Shown in pieces: positions 44,303 through 54,734 of a stretch of 64,000 bases of DNA (positions are counted from its first letter, which is position 1; every line of letters starts with the position of its first letter). Position numbers and translations under genes: made by a program. The notes beneath the pieces were generated by a model. It was not told the DNA's origin. It saw nothing but the letters and a program-made list of their open reading frames with translations, and did no database searches. Source of the stretch: Prochlorococcus sp. AG-402-A21 (GTDB lineage: Bacteria; Cyanobacteriota; Cyanobacteriia; PCC-6307; Cyanobiaceae); contig QCHI01000004.1 in assembly GCA_003279655.1 (NCBI GenBank), forward strand, positions 1 through 64,000, in the 5' to 3' direction.

Positions 44303-45100
44303 TTAGGCTCCCATTGCTGTATATCTTTTTACACCAAGTTTCCAAAGAATTTTTACAGAAGGTACCAGTATTGAAATCCAAAGAATCTGAGCTAAAAAGC
44401 CATTAAAAATATCAACTGGCATCCCTGATAAAATCTTTGCTGGAAAATTAATTAGATAGGGAAATGGTGTTAACATTGCTAGTTTTAGAACGTTAGAAGG
44501 AAAGGCTGATAAAGGTACTAACAAACCAGAAAGAAAAAGATAAGGAACAAATATTAATCGCTCTAGAGCACTAGATTTTTCAGTCCAAAAGCAAAGTGCA
44601 GCTACTAAACTTTGAAGAAGGAAAGCGATAGTAAAAGCAAAGTGAGTTGATAAGTACGCCAAAAACAATTGAGGTAGTGAGGGAAGCCAAAAAGATGATG
44701 GATTTAATATAAAAAAAGTAATAGCTATGGCTATTGCGAAAGGAAGTCTTGTTGCCTGCTCTGCCAAGTGAGCTGCTACATATCTCAAAAGAGGATGCAA
44801 AGGCTGAAGTAGATATGGTGATAATCGACCAGAAAGAGAATCTTCCTCAAACGAAAAGACAACCCAAACAACTGAAAATTGCCTAACCAGAAAAGCACTT
44901 AAAAAATATCTTGCCAACCCTATATCATTTAGACCAAATGAATTACCAACATCATTTTGACTCCAAAGAGAAAACATAATAAATGGCAGTACTCCAGATA
45001 AAGCCCACAAAGCTATTTCGATTCGATATTCCAACATGTATGCATATTGTGTTGTAAGTAAGGTCTTAATAACCTTGAAAGACAATCCAAATATTCTCAA
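44303..45100 (-). CDS. ABC-2 type exporter, permease 1
   Basis: A 265-residue six-helix permease (COG4587-like) with an N-terminal amphipathic helix (KTLLTTQYAYMLEYRIEIAL) and the cytosolic loop FEEDSLSGRLSPYLLQPLHPLLRYVAAHLAEQATRLPF. One base separates its stop from the next permease and it overlaps the ATPase stop by 4 bases, so all three are one translationally coupled operon. Permease 1 and 2 likely form a heterodimer. Confidence 0.88.
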   Translation of the reverse strand: MRIFGLSFKVIKTLLTTQYAYMLEYRIEIALWALSGVLPFIMFSLWSQNDVGNSFGLNDIGLARYFLSAFLVRQFSVVWVVFSFEEDSLSGRLSPYLLQPLHPLLRYVAAHLAEQATRLPFAIAIAITFFILNPSSFWLPSLPQLFLAYLSTHFAFTIAFLLQSLVAALCFWTEKSSALERLIFVPYLFLSGLLVPLSAFPSNVLKLAMLTPFPYLINFPAKILSGMPVDIFNGFLAQILWISILVPSVKILWKLGVKRYTAMGA

Positions 45101-46095
45101 TTGACTTCACCTTTAATAAATAATTCACCTATTAATTGATCAATAGGAGGATCACTAATCTCTAAATCGATAATATCGAAATCAGTTAATAGATTGCTTA
45201 CTACATCTGTCAATTTATCCCTTGAAACTAATAAACATACAAAACGATCATTTAAATCTTGAATCGCACCATATTTTTTAAATTGTTCACTTGCACATGG
45301 ATTTTTCAATTCAACTTTTACCTCTCTTGAGGGTGATAATGAATTAGCCAGTGAATCAAGGTCACCATCATAAAAAAGCTTTCCTTTGTGAATACAAATA
45401 ACTCTTGGACATAATGCTGTTATGTCAGCCATGTAATGACTAGTTAGTAGAATTGTCGCACCAGTTCTTTTGTTGTATTCAGATAAAAAACTACGAACTC
45501 TAGCTTGAGCATTTACATCTAGACCAAGAGTAGGTTCATCTAGAAAAAGGACAGATGGTTTATGCAATAAGGCAGCAAGAATTTCAGATTTCATTCTTTG
45601 TCCTAAAGACAACTTTCTTACAGGTCTTGTAAGTTCTTCTCCTAGTTCAAGCATCTCTGCCAATTCATTAATTCTTACTTTTGCTTCGTGGTCAGACAAA
45701 CCATATACAGCTGCGTTTACATACAAAGAGTCCATGGGAGGAAGGTCCCAAATCAACTGCTGCTTTTGCCCCATAACCAAAGTTATCTGCTTAAGAAAAG
45801 CTGTTTGCCTTCTTTGAGGAGAGAAACCACCAACATCAACTAACCCTGACGATGGATGAATAAGACCACACATCATTTTCAATAATGTGGTCTTACCAGC
45901 TCCATTAGCACCAAGAAATCCGACTACCTCTCCCGGTGAGATTTTAAAACTAATATCAGTAACGGCAGGGACGTCATAAGTCTTTCGATCGAAAAAATGC
46001 TTAAGAGTACCCTTAAACCCAGGTTGTTTGTTTGCAACTCGATAATATTTGCTCAGCTGATCTACAACGATCAAGTCACTAGGATTATTGTGCAA
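45097..46095 (-). CDS. ABC-2 type exporter, ATPase
   Basis: A 332-residue ATP-binding protein (COG4586-like). Walker A GFLGANGAGKTTLLKMM (about residues 55-71), Q-loop VMGQKQQLIWDLP, signature KLSLGQRMKSEILAALL and Walker B PSVLFLDEPTLGLDVNAQ are all canonical, with H-loop ILLTSHYM. A C-terminal extension of about 100 residues is typical of this subgroup. It powers the two permeases downstream. Confidence 0.93.
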   Translation of the reverse strand: MHNNPSDLIVVDQLSKYYRVANKQPGFKGTLKHFFDRKTYDVPAVTDISFKISPGEVVGFLGANGAGKTTLLKMMCGLIHPSSGLVDVGGFSPQRRQTAFLKQITLVMGQKQQLIWDLPPMDSLYVNAAVYGLSDHEAKVRINELAEMLELGEELTRPVRKLSLGQRMKSEILAALLHKPSVLFLDEPTLGLDVNAQARVRSFLSEYNKRTGATILLTSHYMADITALCPRVICIHKGKLFYDGDLDSLANSLSPSREVKVELKNPCASEQFKKYGAIQDLNDRFVCLLVSRDKLTDVVSNLLTDFDIIDLEISDPPIDQLIGELFIKGEVN

Positions 46096-46191
46096 TTAAT
46101 TTTCAAATGCTTCAACATTAAGATAAAACATTTTTGCCTCCGTAGCAGATAAAATCAAATTAGTGAAAAATGTATAGGTTGTTAAAACTAA

Positions 46192-46596
46192 ATGGAAGAA
46201 CAAAAATATGTAATAGCTATAGCTCTTGCAGAGCAAAATAATAAAAGATTAATGCCTCTTGGAGGGAAAACTTTTTCTGGAGTTGATACTTTAAGTCAAT
46301 CGTCTAAAAAAGAAGTCGAAAAGATAATACTTGATTTATTACTAAGGATATTTCAAAGAACTACTGAAGGTAGTATTAAAATATCAAACGATGAAACTGG
46401 ATTATTACTAGCAGAAATTAGTTTTGAAAGTATGCATAATAATATTCCAGTAATTAAATCAAATTGGATTAATAGTGGAGATACATATACTTTAATAGAA
46501 AAACTAAAATCTATATGTTCAAATCTTTGGAGTATTAAATTCCAAAAACATGAAGGAATAATGTTTAATGACTTAAAAAATAAGAAACTATCCTGA
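46192..46596 (+). CDS. Hypothetical protein (134 aa)
   Basis: A 134-residue soluble protein: EEQKYVIAIALAEQNNKRLMPLGGKTFSGVDTLS at the start, then a helix-rich centre and SISNDETG-like strand region, ending KNKKLS. No known motif. It is divergent from the ABC-2 ATPase and its 3' end overlaps the convergent 42-aa frame by 9 bases. Confidence 0.6.
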   Translation: MEEQKYVIAIALAEQNNKRLMPLGGKTFSGVDTLSQSSKKEVEKIILDLLLRIFQRTTEGSIKISNDETGLLLAEISFESMHNNIPVIKSNWINSGDTYTLIEKLKSICSNLWSIKFQKHEGIMFNDLKNKKLS

Positions 46597-46716
46597 AATC
46601 TTTGATTGAGCCTTTTCAGCCTTTCGAATAATCTTCTGGGCCTCTTCACGAGACACGCAAGACTCAGCTTTAGTTTGCAACCTTATAAGTTTCGCGTGCT
46701 GCTTCTCCAACTTCAT
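46588..46716 (-). CDS. Small charged peptide (42 aa)
   Basis: A 42-codon frame from the ATG at 46716 to the TAG at 46588, starting MKLEKQHAKLIRLQTKAESC and ending AQSKISG. It is helical, Lys/Glu/Gln-rich, and uses more GC-rich codons than its surroundings (cag cac gcg, gag gcc cag aag), which supports real coding. Unknown function. Confidence 0.5.
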   Translation of the reverse strand: MKLEKQHAKLIRLQTKAESCVSREEAQKIIRKAEKAQSKISG

Positions 46717-46814
46717 AAAACAAATTTAAGAATTAAATAATTAATATAAACATAACATACTTATTTGAATTTGTAAATAAATTAAGTTGTTAAAAACCAA
46801 TATTTACAATAATT

Positions 46815-47678
46815 CTAGTGATCTATTCTTTTATTTGAGATGTACCTATGAAGAACAGAAACATCTAATTCACCTAAACCAGCCTGCATTAATCGTTGCT
46901 CAATCTCTTTTACTTTAGAAGCTATTGGTAAATCAATATTTATAGATCTTGCAAGATCAATGGCAATAGATAAATCCTTATGATGCAATTCTAATTTGAA
47001 TCCCAAGGGGTGTTCATCAATCAACATTGCTTTTGATCTGTTTTCTAATGGCCATGAATTCGCTGCTCCAACTTTTAAAGCAGTAACCACATCATCCATG
47101 GGCAATTCAAGCAATTTTCCTAATTCCATTGCCTCGGCTACTGCTGTATATGTTCCTGCAACTAATATTTGATTAAGAGCTTTGACTTGTTGACCTTTAC
47201 CTACGCCATTAAAATAATTAATTGATTTTCCGAGGACTTCAAATATATGTTCAAAAGATAAACACTCTTTTTTGCTTGCACCAATAAACAAAGACAGTGA
47301 ACCTTTTTTTGCTCCCTCTGTCCCCCCTGAAACTGGACAGTCAACATAAAAGATATTTTTTTTGGCTAATCTCTTATGAATAGAAATAGATTTATTAGGA
47401 CTAATTGTAGAGAAATCAATTACAAATGAATTAGATTTTAGCGAGTCTTCTACTCCATTGTCGCCAAATAAAACAGATTCAACTGCATTATCATCAGTAA
47501 CACAAATCAAAAGGCCGTCGCAATCGGAAACAGCTTCTTTAGGATCAAGAAAATATCCTTGATTGCCGTCATTATTAAGTTTATTTCTCTTGTATAAATT
47601 TAAATCATAGCCATTATCAATGAGCCGCTCAGAAATAGGTTTACCAATCGCGCCAAGGCCAATAAAAGCTAGTTTCAT
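46815..47678 (-). CDS. NAD(P)-dependent beta-hydroxyacid dehydrogenase
   Basis: A protein of about 287 residues in the 3-hydroxyisobutyrate / tartronate semialdehyde reductase family. N-terminal Rossmann motif AFIGLGAIGKPISERL (residues 3-18), substrate motif DCPVSGGTEGAKKGSLSLFIGA (about 112-133) and catalytic Lys in GKGQQVKALNQILVAG (about 162-177) are present. In cyanobacteria a likely reaction is tartronate semialdehyde to glycerate, or succinic semialdehyde / glyoxylate reduction. Start at the ATG at 47678; an ATG at 47699 would add seven residues. Confidence 0.88.
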   Translation of the reverse strand: MKLAFIGLGAIGKPISERLIDNGYDLNLYKRNKLNNDGNQGYFLDPKEAVSDCDGLLICVTDDNAVESVLFGDNGVEDSLKSNSFVIDFSTISPNKSISIHKRLAKKNIFYVDCPVSGGTEGAKKGSLSLFIGASKKECLSFEHIFEVLGKSINYFNGVGKGQQVKALNQILVAGTYTAVAEAMELGKLLELPMDDVVTALKVGAANSWPLENRSKAMLIDEHPLGFKLELHHKDLSIAIDLARSINIDLPIASKVKEIEQRLMQAGLGELDVSVLHRYISNKRIDH

Positions 47679-47814
47679 CAAATTCGAATTTTCATTCAAA
47701 GCGTACTAAGAGTAATAAGTACATCAAAGATTTGAACTATTACTATAAAAAATTAATATGCTGCCAAAAGAAGAAAATATGATGCGATAATTAATTCATT
47801 GAATACTTAAGAAG

Positions 47815-48033
47815 ATGACTAATTTAACAGATTCGAAGAATGCAACACATCATTGGTATCCATTCTTGAAATATCAGGAGGAATGTGAAGCCGCTGGCAA
47901 AGAGGCTACTGTAAATGATTGGATGAGAGCCTCAGGTCAGTTGCAAAACAGAATTGATTTTGAAGAAGCAAAAAAAGCAGCTGAAGCTGAGGCTCTTAAA
48001 GCGAAGGCTGAGGCTCCCAAAAAAGAGGCTTAA
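47815..48033 (+). CDS. Small hypothetical protein with Ala/Lys/Glu tail
   Basis: A 72-residue protein. The N-terminal part (HHWYPFLKYQEECEAAGKEA) is aromatic and compact. The C-terminal third is a repetitive Ala-Glu-Lys helix (AKKAAEAEALKAKAEAPKKE), probably coiled or extended. No family known to me. The 198 bases after it up to 48231 hold no further gene that I can support. Confidence 0.65.
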   Translation: MTNLTDSKNATHHWYPFLKYQEECEAAGKEATVNDWMRASGQLQNRIDFEEAKKAAEAEALKAKAEAPKKEA

Positions 48034-48231
48034 ATAATTAATTTTCAAATAAGAAAAGAATATATATTTACCTCTTAAAATAATTAGAAGGATTACTTAC
48101 AAATAATAAGGAAATCTTGTGAAGATCTATCAAACTAGTTGCGTTAATGTGAGTCATTTTACTAAAGTTATTCCATTGAGGTCCTAGGAAATATCACGCC
48201 TAAGATCAAGACCATTTTTGATTCTTAAATA

Positions 48232-48567
48232 ATGTCGGAGACCAAAACCCTAAATGTTCTTCTAGCCCCAGAAGGTCAATTACAGGGTAATGGACAATTA
48301 AGAGAATCCTTTCATGAGAGAAGGAGTCGAAAAGGAGAGGATTATCCTATGTGGTTCTTAAATTCTTCATTAGTTAACAAATTCAAAATCACTGAAGAAG
48401 AAGGTTATGAAGCAGTTATAGCGGAAGATTCAACAACGATTGCTTGGTTAAAACTTCGATTTGGTGGAGAAAGATTAACCAAAACATTAGATATTGAAGA
48501 GCTTTGGCAACATGCAAGTCAGCCCCCTGAACCTCCAGAAAGAAGAGACATAACACCGCCTAAATAG
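48232..48567 (+). CDS. Conserved hypothetical protein upstream of FdC2
   Basis: A 111-residue soluble protein starting MSETKTLNVLLAPEGQLQGN. It has a mixed alpha/beta core (VIAEDSTTIAWLKLRFGGERLTKTLDIEELWQHA) and a proline-rich tail (QPPEPPERRDITPPK). Its stop is 7 bases before the ferredoxin start, so the two are very probably co-translated. No motif gives a function; a partner of the ferredoxin is possible. Confidence 0.75.
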   Translation: MSETKTLNVLLAPEGQLQGNGQLRESFHERRSRKGEDYPMWFLNSSLVNKFKITEEEGYEAVIAEDSTTIAWLKLRFGGERLTKTLDIEELWQHASQPPEPPERRDITPPK

Positions 48568-48574
48568 ATATTCA

Positions 48575-48961
48575 ATGAAACCAATTCACCAGATAACTAT
48601 TCATCATAAACAAGAGGGAAAAACATATACCTTTGATGTCCCTGAAGGTGAGTACATATTGAGAAATTTTGAATCAAAAGACGAACATGGACAAATTATC
48701 GGAGACACATTGCCATTCTCTTGCAGAAATGGATGTTGTTCAGAATGCGCAGTTAAAATAATTTCAGGAGAGATGGATCAACAAGCTTGTATTGGTCTAT
48801 CAAAAGAGAAGAGGGATGAGGGTTACGGTTTGTTATGCGTTTCAAAAGCTATTGGACCATTAGAATGCGTTACACAAGATGAGGACGAAGTATATAACGC
48901 TCAATTTGGAAAATATTTCAAAGGATTAGAGACACAAGCCGGCAATCCATTTGATATTTGA
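48575..48961 (+). CDS. [2Fe-2S] ferredoxin, FdC2-like
   Basis: A 128-residue plant-type ferredoxin. The cluster ligands are Cys50, Cys55, Cys58 and Cys88 (C-x4-C-x2-C-x29-C), in FSCRNGCCSECAVKI and YGLLCVS. It differs from photosynthetic PetF by a C-terminal extension of about 38 residues with TQDEDEVYNAQFGKYF, the pattern I associate with plant FdC2 ferredoxins. FdC2 mutants in plants are impaired in chlorophyll synthesis. The gene is convergent with acsF, 15 bases apart. Confidence 0.88.
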   Translation: MKPIHQITIHHKQEGKTYTFDVPEGEYILRNFESKDEHGQIIGDTLPFSCRNGCCSECAVKIISGEMDQQACIGLSKEKRDEGYGLLCVSKAIGPLECVTQDEDEVYNAQFGKYFKGLETQAGNPFDI

Positions 48962-48976
48962 TTTATCTAAATAGTT

Positions 48977-50080
48977 TTACTTATCTGTCCAAAAATTTAA
49001 AATATCTTGGCCAGTAAAATTAACATTTTTATCATATCTCAATGCATTTGTCTTCTCCATCGGAAGCGCAAATTGCTTAAATATTAAAGTAGCAAATTTC
49101 ACAAATTTAACTGGTTTTGTTAAACCTTTAGCACCTACAAATGCTCTGAAAGATTCAATAATTTTATTTCTCAAATCCCAAAATTTATTATCATCAAGAT
49201 TAAAAACCCAAGGAAAGGCATTCTTCGATGTGTGGTTTGTTCTTTTTATAACTTCCTCATCAAATTCCTTTGGATCAATACCAAGCAATTCATAAAACTC
49301 ACCCCTTTCACAAACTGTCAAAGTGTGAGTAAGGAAAACACTCCACAAGAAGAAACGACTTAATAACTTGCCTCTAAATCCTTTAGTAATTCCTGGCCAA
49401 CATCTCATCATCACAGTAAAACAGTCACCATGTCTGTTCTCGTCTTGACACCATGGTTCAAAGAAATCAAAAAGCGGAGCAAAAGCCTGATCTGGATTAG
49501 CCTTAAGGTGCCTATCCATCAAGATGTATCTCCAATACCCAATTTTTTCTGAAAGATAAACAGAATATATAACCCAACTAATTGGGAACCAAGTCGCTGC
49601 TCTTTTACCGCCTAAATGAGGGAGATCCACTTCAATACCCTCTGCGACTAATGCTCTGCTAAGAAAGCCTGCGTGTCTAGCTTCGTCTCTAGCTAAAAAC
49701 TGAAATAGTTTGCCAAGATCCCTATTTCCCTCTTTCTTTAAACGATTTGAAATCTCCTTGAAGAGTAAGAATCCAGAAAACTCTGAGATAACTGATCTAA
49801 CTAAATAACTCTCATAAGTCTCTTTAGCCTTCTGAGGCAATTCTTGCAATCTATCTAGACTTGCCTTCCTATCAAAATGGGTACAGTTATAATCTGCTTT
49901 CATTTCTGAGAGCATTGCTTCAAACTCTTCACGCGCATCAGTTAATTCTGTCTTAGCTGCTTTTTTAAACTCAGTAACGTAAAAACGAGGAGTTAAAAGA
50001 TTTTCATCTAAATGTGGCGGCAACTCATTAGTTCCGCGTGTATCAACTCTTAGTTTTGGTGAAGAAGCTGTTGCGGTCAT
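48977..50080 (-). CDS. acsF: Mg-protoporphyrin IX monomethyl ester oxidative cyclase
   Basis: A 367-residue di-iron cyclase (AcsF/CrdI/CHL27) that forms ring E of chlorophyll using O2 and electrons from reduced ferredoxin. Di-iron ligands lie in SEFSGFLLFKEISNRL (about residues 105-120), LARDEARHAGFLSRAL (about 129-144) and the later CQDENRHGDCF (about 212-222). Length is usual for cyanobacteria. A FdC2-type ferredoxin gene ends 15 bases away on the other strand. The 222 bases upstream to carB hold nothing I can identify. Confidence 0.97.
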   Translation of the reverse strand: MTATASSPKLRVDTRGTNELPPHLDENLLTPRFYVTEFKKAAKTELTDAREEFEAMLSEMKADYNCTHFDRKASLDRLQELPQKAKETYESYLVRSVISEFSGFLLFKEISNRLKKEGNRDLGKLFQFLARDEARHAGFLSRALVAEGIEVDLPHLGGKRAATWFPISWVIYSVYLSEKIGYWRYILMDRHLKANPDQAFAPLFDFFEPWCQDENRHGDCFTVMMRCWPGITKGFRGKLLSRFFLWSVFLTHTLTVCERGEFYELLGIDPKEFDEEVIKRTNHTSKNAFPWVFNLDDNKFWDLRNKIIESFRAFVGAKGLTKPVKFVKFATLIFKQFALPMEKTNALRYDKNVNFTGQDILNFWTDK

Positions 50081-50302
50081 CCCTATTTATCAAGCAAGAA
50101 AACAATTGTATGTCTTTATTTGAAAAAAAGGTGAATTTTTAATCAGGTAGTAATAGAGCTTTGCTTAAAACGACTAAAAAAGAGCAAAAAAATAATTTTT
50201 CAAATCTATATTTAACAATCTAGATAAATCAAATTTACAAAATCAATATAACTAAATTAGAAATTTGAAAGACATTGAATTAAATAAATAACAAAATAAT
50301 GC

Positions 50303-53300
50303 TTAAGAATGAATATCTTGTAAAGCTGAAACTGATAGATTTTGATTCTGCAATGCCTCTATACCTTTTACAGCAGCACTAGCCCCCTTTAAGGTTGTCA
50401 AAGTTGGTACAGAGTAGTCAAGAGCTGCCTTTCTAAGATATTTATCATCATAAATTGCTTGACGTCCGATTGGTGTATTTATTACCAACTGAACCTTTCC
50501 AGATCGAATCATATCCTCAATATTTGGTCTTCCTTCGTGAACCTTGAGAACCATTTCTACATTTAAATCAAATTTCTCGAGATACTTAGAAGTACCAGAT
50601 GTTGCAAGAATTGAAAAACCTAGTTCAATTAATTTCTTTGCTACAGGAATCAATGCAGGTTTATCTCGATCATTAGTAGATAAGAAAACAAAACCGGAAG
50701 TAGGCAATCCCTCACCGGCTGCGAGTTCAGATTTTGCATAGGCCATTCCAAAAGTTTTTGCAGATCCCATGACCTCACCAGTTGAACGCATTTCTGGACC
50801 CAAAACACTGTCTGATCCAGGGAAACGTCTAAAAGGCATAACAGCCTCTTTTATTGCTTGAAGTGGTGGAATTGGTTCTTGATTTAATCCAATATCTTTT
50901 AATGTTTTGTTTAAAAGTAGCTGTGTTGCAATTTTCGCAAGAGGTACTCCAGTGGCTTTAGAAACGAAAGGAACTGTTCTTGAAGCCCTTGGATTTGCCT
51001 CAATAATATAAACAATCTCATTACCCTCCTCATCTCTCTTGACAGCGAATTGAAGATTAATTAGACCAACCACATCTAGTTCAGTCGCTAAAGATTTTGT
51101 CCAATGCTTAATTGTTTTAATTGATTCTGAAGATAAAGTTACAGAAGGAAGGCAACAGGCAGAATCGCCAGAGTGAATACCAGCTGGCTCTATATGCTCC
51201 ATCAATCCTCCAATCACAACATTCTTGCTTACATCACACAAAGCATCAACATCAACTTCAATTGCATTCTCTAAATATTGATCTATAAGGATTGGATGAT
51301 CTGGCTCAACGTTTACAGCTTCCTTTATGTATCTTTCCAATTCATCTTGCTCATAAACAATTTCCATAGCCCTACCACCAAGAACATATGAAGGCCTAAC
51401 AACCAATGGATAACCAACTTTATTTGCTACAGCTAATGATTCTTCAAAAGTTCTAGCAAGACCATTTTTGGGTTGCCTAATATCTAATCTCCTCAAAACT
51501 TTGTCAAATTGCTCTCTATCTTCAGCTAAGTCAATTGAGATAGGGGATGTACCTAAAACTTTTGTTCGTAATTTTGAGTTTTCTGATTTCTCTAACCAAT
51601 TAAGTAAGGGCAAAGAGAGTTTTAAAGGAGTTTGCCCTCCAAATTGAACTACAATTCCATAAGGTTCCTCGAATTCAATAACATTTAGAACATCTTCTAG
51701 AGTTAGAGGTTCAAAGTAAAGGATGTCGCTAGTGTCATAATCAGTGGAAACCGTTTCCGGGTTACTATTTATCATTATTGTCGTAAAGTCTTCCTCTTGA
51801 GCTTGATAAGAAGCATGACAACAACAATAATCAAATTCAATACCTTGTCCAATACGATTTGGACCACCGCCCAAAATTAAAATTTTATTTTTATTATCAT
51901 TTTTAATTTCATTAAGATTAATATTCTTGATTATATTTCCTTCATTATTAATCCTATAGGCTGGCCTTTCATATGTAGAATAATGATATGGTGTATTGGA
52001 GGAAAATTCAGAAGCACATGTATCAACTGTTTTAAAAATAGGTAATATTTTCAGGAAGGTTCTTCTAGATCTAATTGTTAATTCATCAGTATTTAGTGCA
52101 AAGGCAATCTGATGATCGGAGAATCCAAGTTGTTTTAACTTAAAGAAAAAATTAGGCTCTAATTGAGTAATATTTTCATACTTAAGCAATTGATCCTCTG
52201 CATTTACTATGTTCCTTAATTTTGATAAGAACCAATGGTCTATTTTACAAAAAGAGAAAATTTCATTATCACTACGCCCATTCTTCATTGCTAATCTTAC
52301 ATGCATTATCCTCTCTGGAGAAGGCGTCCTTAATAGTCTTTCTAATTCAATAGAAGATACATTCTCATCAATTCGATCACACCCCCAACCACCTAGTCCT
52401 GTTTCTAAAGATCTTATTGCCTTTTGAAAAGACTCTTCAAAACATCTTCCTATTGCCATAGCCTCTCCCACTGACTTCATTGAAGTCGTAAGAATTGAAG
52501 AACTTCCTGAGAATTTTTCAAATGCAAAACGAGGTATTTTAGTAACTACGTAATCAATTGAAGGTTCAAAACATGCTGGGGTCTTACCAGTAATATCGTT
52601 AATAATCTCATCTAGTCTATAACCAACAGCCAAAAGAGCGGCAATTTTGGCAATAGGAAAACCTGTGGCTTTACTTGCTAAAGCTGATGATCTACTAACA
52701 CGAGGATTCATCTCAATTACTATAATTTCACCATTATTGGGATTAATTGCAAATTGAATATTGCTTCCACCAGTTGCTACTCCAATTTCTCTAATTATTG
52801 AAATTGAATAGTCTCTTAAACGTTGATATTCTCTATCAGATAGAGTTTGAGCAGGAGCTACTGTAATAGAATCTCCAGTGTGAACTCCCATAGGATCAAC
52901 ATTTTCAATACTGCATATAATTACAACATTGTCTGATAAATCTCTCATAACTTCTAACTCAAATTCTTTCCAACCTAAAAGAGATTTTTCTATAAGTATT
53001 TGAGAAACAGGACTAGCATCTAAGCCTGTTTTACACAACTCTAAAAATTCATCTTGGTTATAAGCTATACCGCCTCCACTTCCTCCTAATGTAAAAGCAG
53101 GACGAATAATTTTCGGGAATGAAGAAATTTCATTTCCAACTATTTCAGCTTCTTGAAGATTAGAAGCTATACCAGATGGACATACATCAACACCAATATT
53201 TTTCATCGCTATTTTAAATAAATTTCTATCCTCAGCCTTTTTAATTGCATTAAGATCGGCACCAATTAATTCAATATTATATTTTTCTAAAATCCCAGAT

Positions 53301-53611
53301 TCTGCCAACTCTACTGAAATATTCAAAGCAGTTTGCCCACCCATTGTGGGCAAAAGAGCATCGGGTCTTTCTATTTCTATAATTTGTTCAACAACTGGAG
53401 CAGTTAATGGTTCAATATAGGTCCTGTTTGCCGTTTCAGGATCGGTCATTATTGAAGCTGGATTAGAGTTAACTAAAATGACTTCAAAACCTTCGCTTCT
53501 GAGCGCTTTGCATGCCTGGGTACCGGAATAATCGAATTCACAGGCCTGTCCAATAACAATTGGTCCAGACCCTAGTATCAAAATCCGACGTATATCTTTA
53601 CGCCGTGGCAT
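50303..53611 (-). CDS. carB: Carbamoyl-phosphate synthase large subunit
   Basis: A 1102-residue CarB with two homologous ATP-grasp halves. The first half opens [23 protein letters not shown], and has the [13 protein letters not shown] and [20 protein letters not shown] motifs. The second opens [22 protein letters not shown] and has [20 protein letters not shown]. The C-terminal allosteric MGS-like domain (about residues 950-1080) ends the protein. It makes carbamoyl phosphate for arginine and pyrimidines with CarA. Confidence 0.98.
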   Translation of the reverse strand: MPRRKDIRRILILGSGPIVIGQACEFDYSGTQACKALRSEGFEVILVNSNPASIMTDPETANRTYIEPLTAPVVEQIIEIERPDALLPTMGGQTALNISVELAESGILEKYNIELIGADLNAIKKAEDRNLFKIAMKNIGVDVCPSGIASNLQEAEIVGNEISSFPKIIRPAFTLGGSGGGIAYNQDEFLELCKTGLDASPVSQILIEKSLLGWKEFELEVMRDLSDNVVIICSIENVDPMGVHTGDSITVAPAQTLSDREYQRLRDYSISIIREIGVATGGSNIQFAINPNNGEIIVIEMNPRVSRSSALASKATGFPIAKIAALLAVGYRLDEIINDITGKTPACFEPSIDYVVTKIPRFAFEKFSGSSSILTTSMKSVGEAMAIGRCFEESFQKAIRSLETGLGGWGCDRIDENVSSIELERLLRTPSPERIMHVRLAMKNGRSDNEIFSFCKIDHWFLSKLRNIVNAEDQLLKYENITQLEPNFFFKLKQLGFSDHQIAFALNTDELTIRSRRTFLKILPIFKTVDTCASEFSSNTPYHYSTYERPAYRINNEGNIIKNINLNEIKNDNKNKILILGGGPNRIGQGIEFDYCCCHASYQAQEEDFTTIMINSNPETVSTDYDTSDILYFEPLTLEDVLNVIEFEEPYGIVVQFGGQTPLKLSLPLLNWLEKSENSKLRTKVLGTSPISIDLAEDREQFDKVLRRLDIRQPKNGLARTFEESLAVANKVGYPLVVRPSYVLGGRAMEIVYEQDELERYIKEAVNVEPDHPILIDQYLENAIEVDVDALCDVSKNVVIGGLMEHIEPAGIHSGDSACCLPSVTLSSESIKTIKHWTKSLATELDVVGLINLQFAVKRDEEGNEIVYIIEANPRASRTVPFVSKATGVPLAKIATQLLLNKTLKDIGLNQEPIPPLQAIKEAVMPFRRFPGSDSVLGPEMRSTGEVMGSAKTFGMAYAKSELAAGEGLPTSGFVFLSTNDRDKPALIPVAKKLIELGFSILATSGTSKYLEKFDLNVEMVLKVHEGRPNIEDMIRSGKVQLVINTPIGRQAIYDDKYLRKAALDYSVPTLTTLKGASAAVKGIEALQNQNLSVSALQDIHS

Positions 53612-53731
53612 TTGAATTTCTTGTAAACTTCATTTATGTCACGCATTCTAGGTATCTGTTTATCATCTACTGTCTAGATCGGCAAACTACCATTAAAGTT
53701 TAACTAACTTTCCGAATAAGAAACAAAGAGT

Positions 53732-54367
53732 ATGAGCGAACTACAGCGCCTTAAAGGGCTGCTGCCACCAGAAAACCAAAGCTGGGTATTCATTGAAGCC
53801 GCAGCTGCAATAGATCCTCCCTTAATCACGCTTGAAGAAATTGGGCGAGATGAAGTGGAGATTCAAGTTGACCTTGAGCAATGGGACTATTTAGCTCAAG
53901 ATCATAGAAATCTATTGTTTTGGCATGAGGTGGGACGCATTCAAAATGACACCATCCCAAGAGATGGCTGGGAAATGGCTGCTCTTGCAATAGGTTTAGG
54001 TGGTGCTATTGGAGAATTATGGGTTCAAGACGGATTACTACTTTTAATGGCACTTGGATTATCAGGTTTTGCAGGTTATCGGCTTTATTTAAAAAATAAT
54101 TCAGAAAAACGATTACAAGATGCGATATCCGCTGATGAGAGGGCTATAGACTTGGCATGCAGATTTGGATATAGCGTTCCAAATGCTTATAAGAGTCTTG
54201 GCGGTGCATTAAAAGATTTAGTTGAAAAATCTAGAAAGAAAAAAAAGCGTACATTTTATGAAGATAGATTAGAAGCACTAAGAAAGAGTGCTGAAAGAGC
54301 TCGAGCAGAAATGGCATCTCAAGAGGGATCTCAAAAATCAGTTACAAGTGAAAATGTTTATGGATAG
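53732..54367 (+). CDS. DUF3318 membrane protein
   Basis: A 211-residue protein of the cyanobacterial DUF3318 family. The N-terminal soluble part contains VEIQVDLEQWDYLAQDHRNLLFWHEVGRIQNDTIPRDGWE (about residues 43-82), a metallopeptidase-like F-W-H-E-V element without a second His. Two hydrophobic helices follow (about 85-118). The C-terminus is a long Lys/Arg/Glu helix. Function unknown. First gene of a plus-strand run to asparaginase; it overlaps the rsfS start. Confidence 0.85.
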   Translation: MSELQRLKGLLPPENQSWVFIEAAAAIDPPLITLEEIGRDEVEIQVDLEQWDYLAQDHRNLLFWHEVGRIQNDTIPRDGWEMAALAIGLGGAIGELWVQDGLLLLMALGLSGFAGYRLYLKNNSEKRLQDAISADERAIDLACRFGYSVPNAYKSLGGALKDLVEKSRKKKKRTFYEDRLEALRKSAERARAEMASQEGSQKSVTSENVYG

Positions 54368-54734
54368 TAGTAGGTTAGTTGAACTAGCTGCAGTTGCTTG
54401 CGATGATAGAAAAGCTGGTGATATAAAACTTTTAAAAGTTGATGAAGTATCAAGTATAGCTGATTGGATATTAATTACTGAAGGACTTTCCGATGTTCAA
54501 GTAAGGGCAATAGTTAATAATGTAGAGAAGACAATCAGAGAGGAAGCAGATCTACTTCCTCTTCGAAAGGAAGGAATAAACGAGGCAAAATGGGCATTAT
54601 TAGATTACGGAGATCTAATAATTAATGTTTTCCAACCTAATGAAAGAAGATTCTACGATCTAGAATCATTTTGGAGTAATGGTATTATTCATAATTTTAT
54701 AAATAATAAACTAATAGTATTAATAGATGAATAA
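54354..54734 (+). CDS. rsfS: Ribosomal silencing factor RsfS
   Basis: A protein of about 126 residues of the RsfS/YbeB/Iojap family, which binds uL14 (RplN) and blocks joining of the ribosomal subunits under starvation. Conserved elements are SIADWILITEGLSDVQVRAIVNNVE (about residues 36-60) and WALLDYGDLIINVFQPNERRFYDLESFW (about 82-109). Start at the ATG at 54354 or the next ATG at 54360; either overlaps the DUF3318 stop. Confidence 0.94.
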   Translation: MFMDSSRLVELAAVACDDRKAGDIKLLKVDEVSSIADWILITEGLSDVQVRAIVNNVEKTIREEADLLPLRKEGINEAKWALLDYGDLIINVFQPNERRFYDLESFWSNGIIHNFINNKLIVLIDE

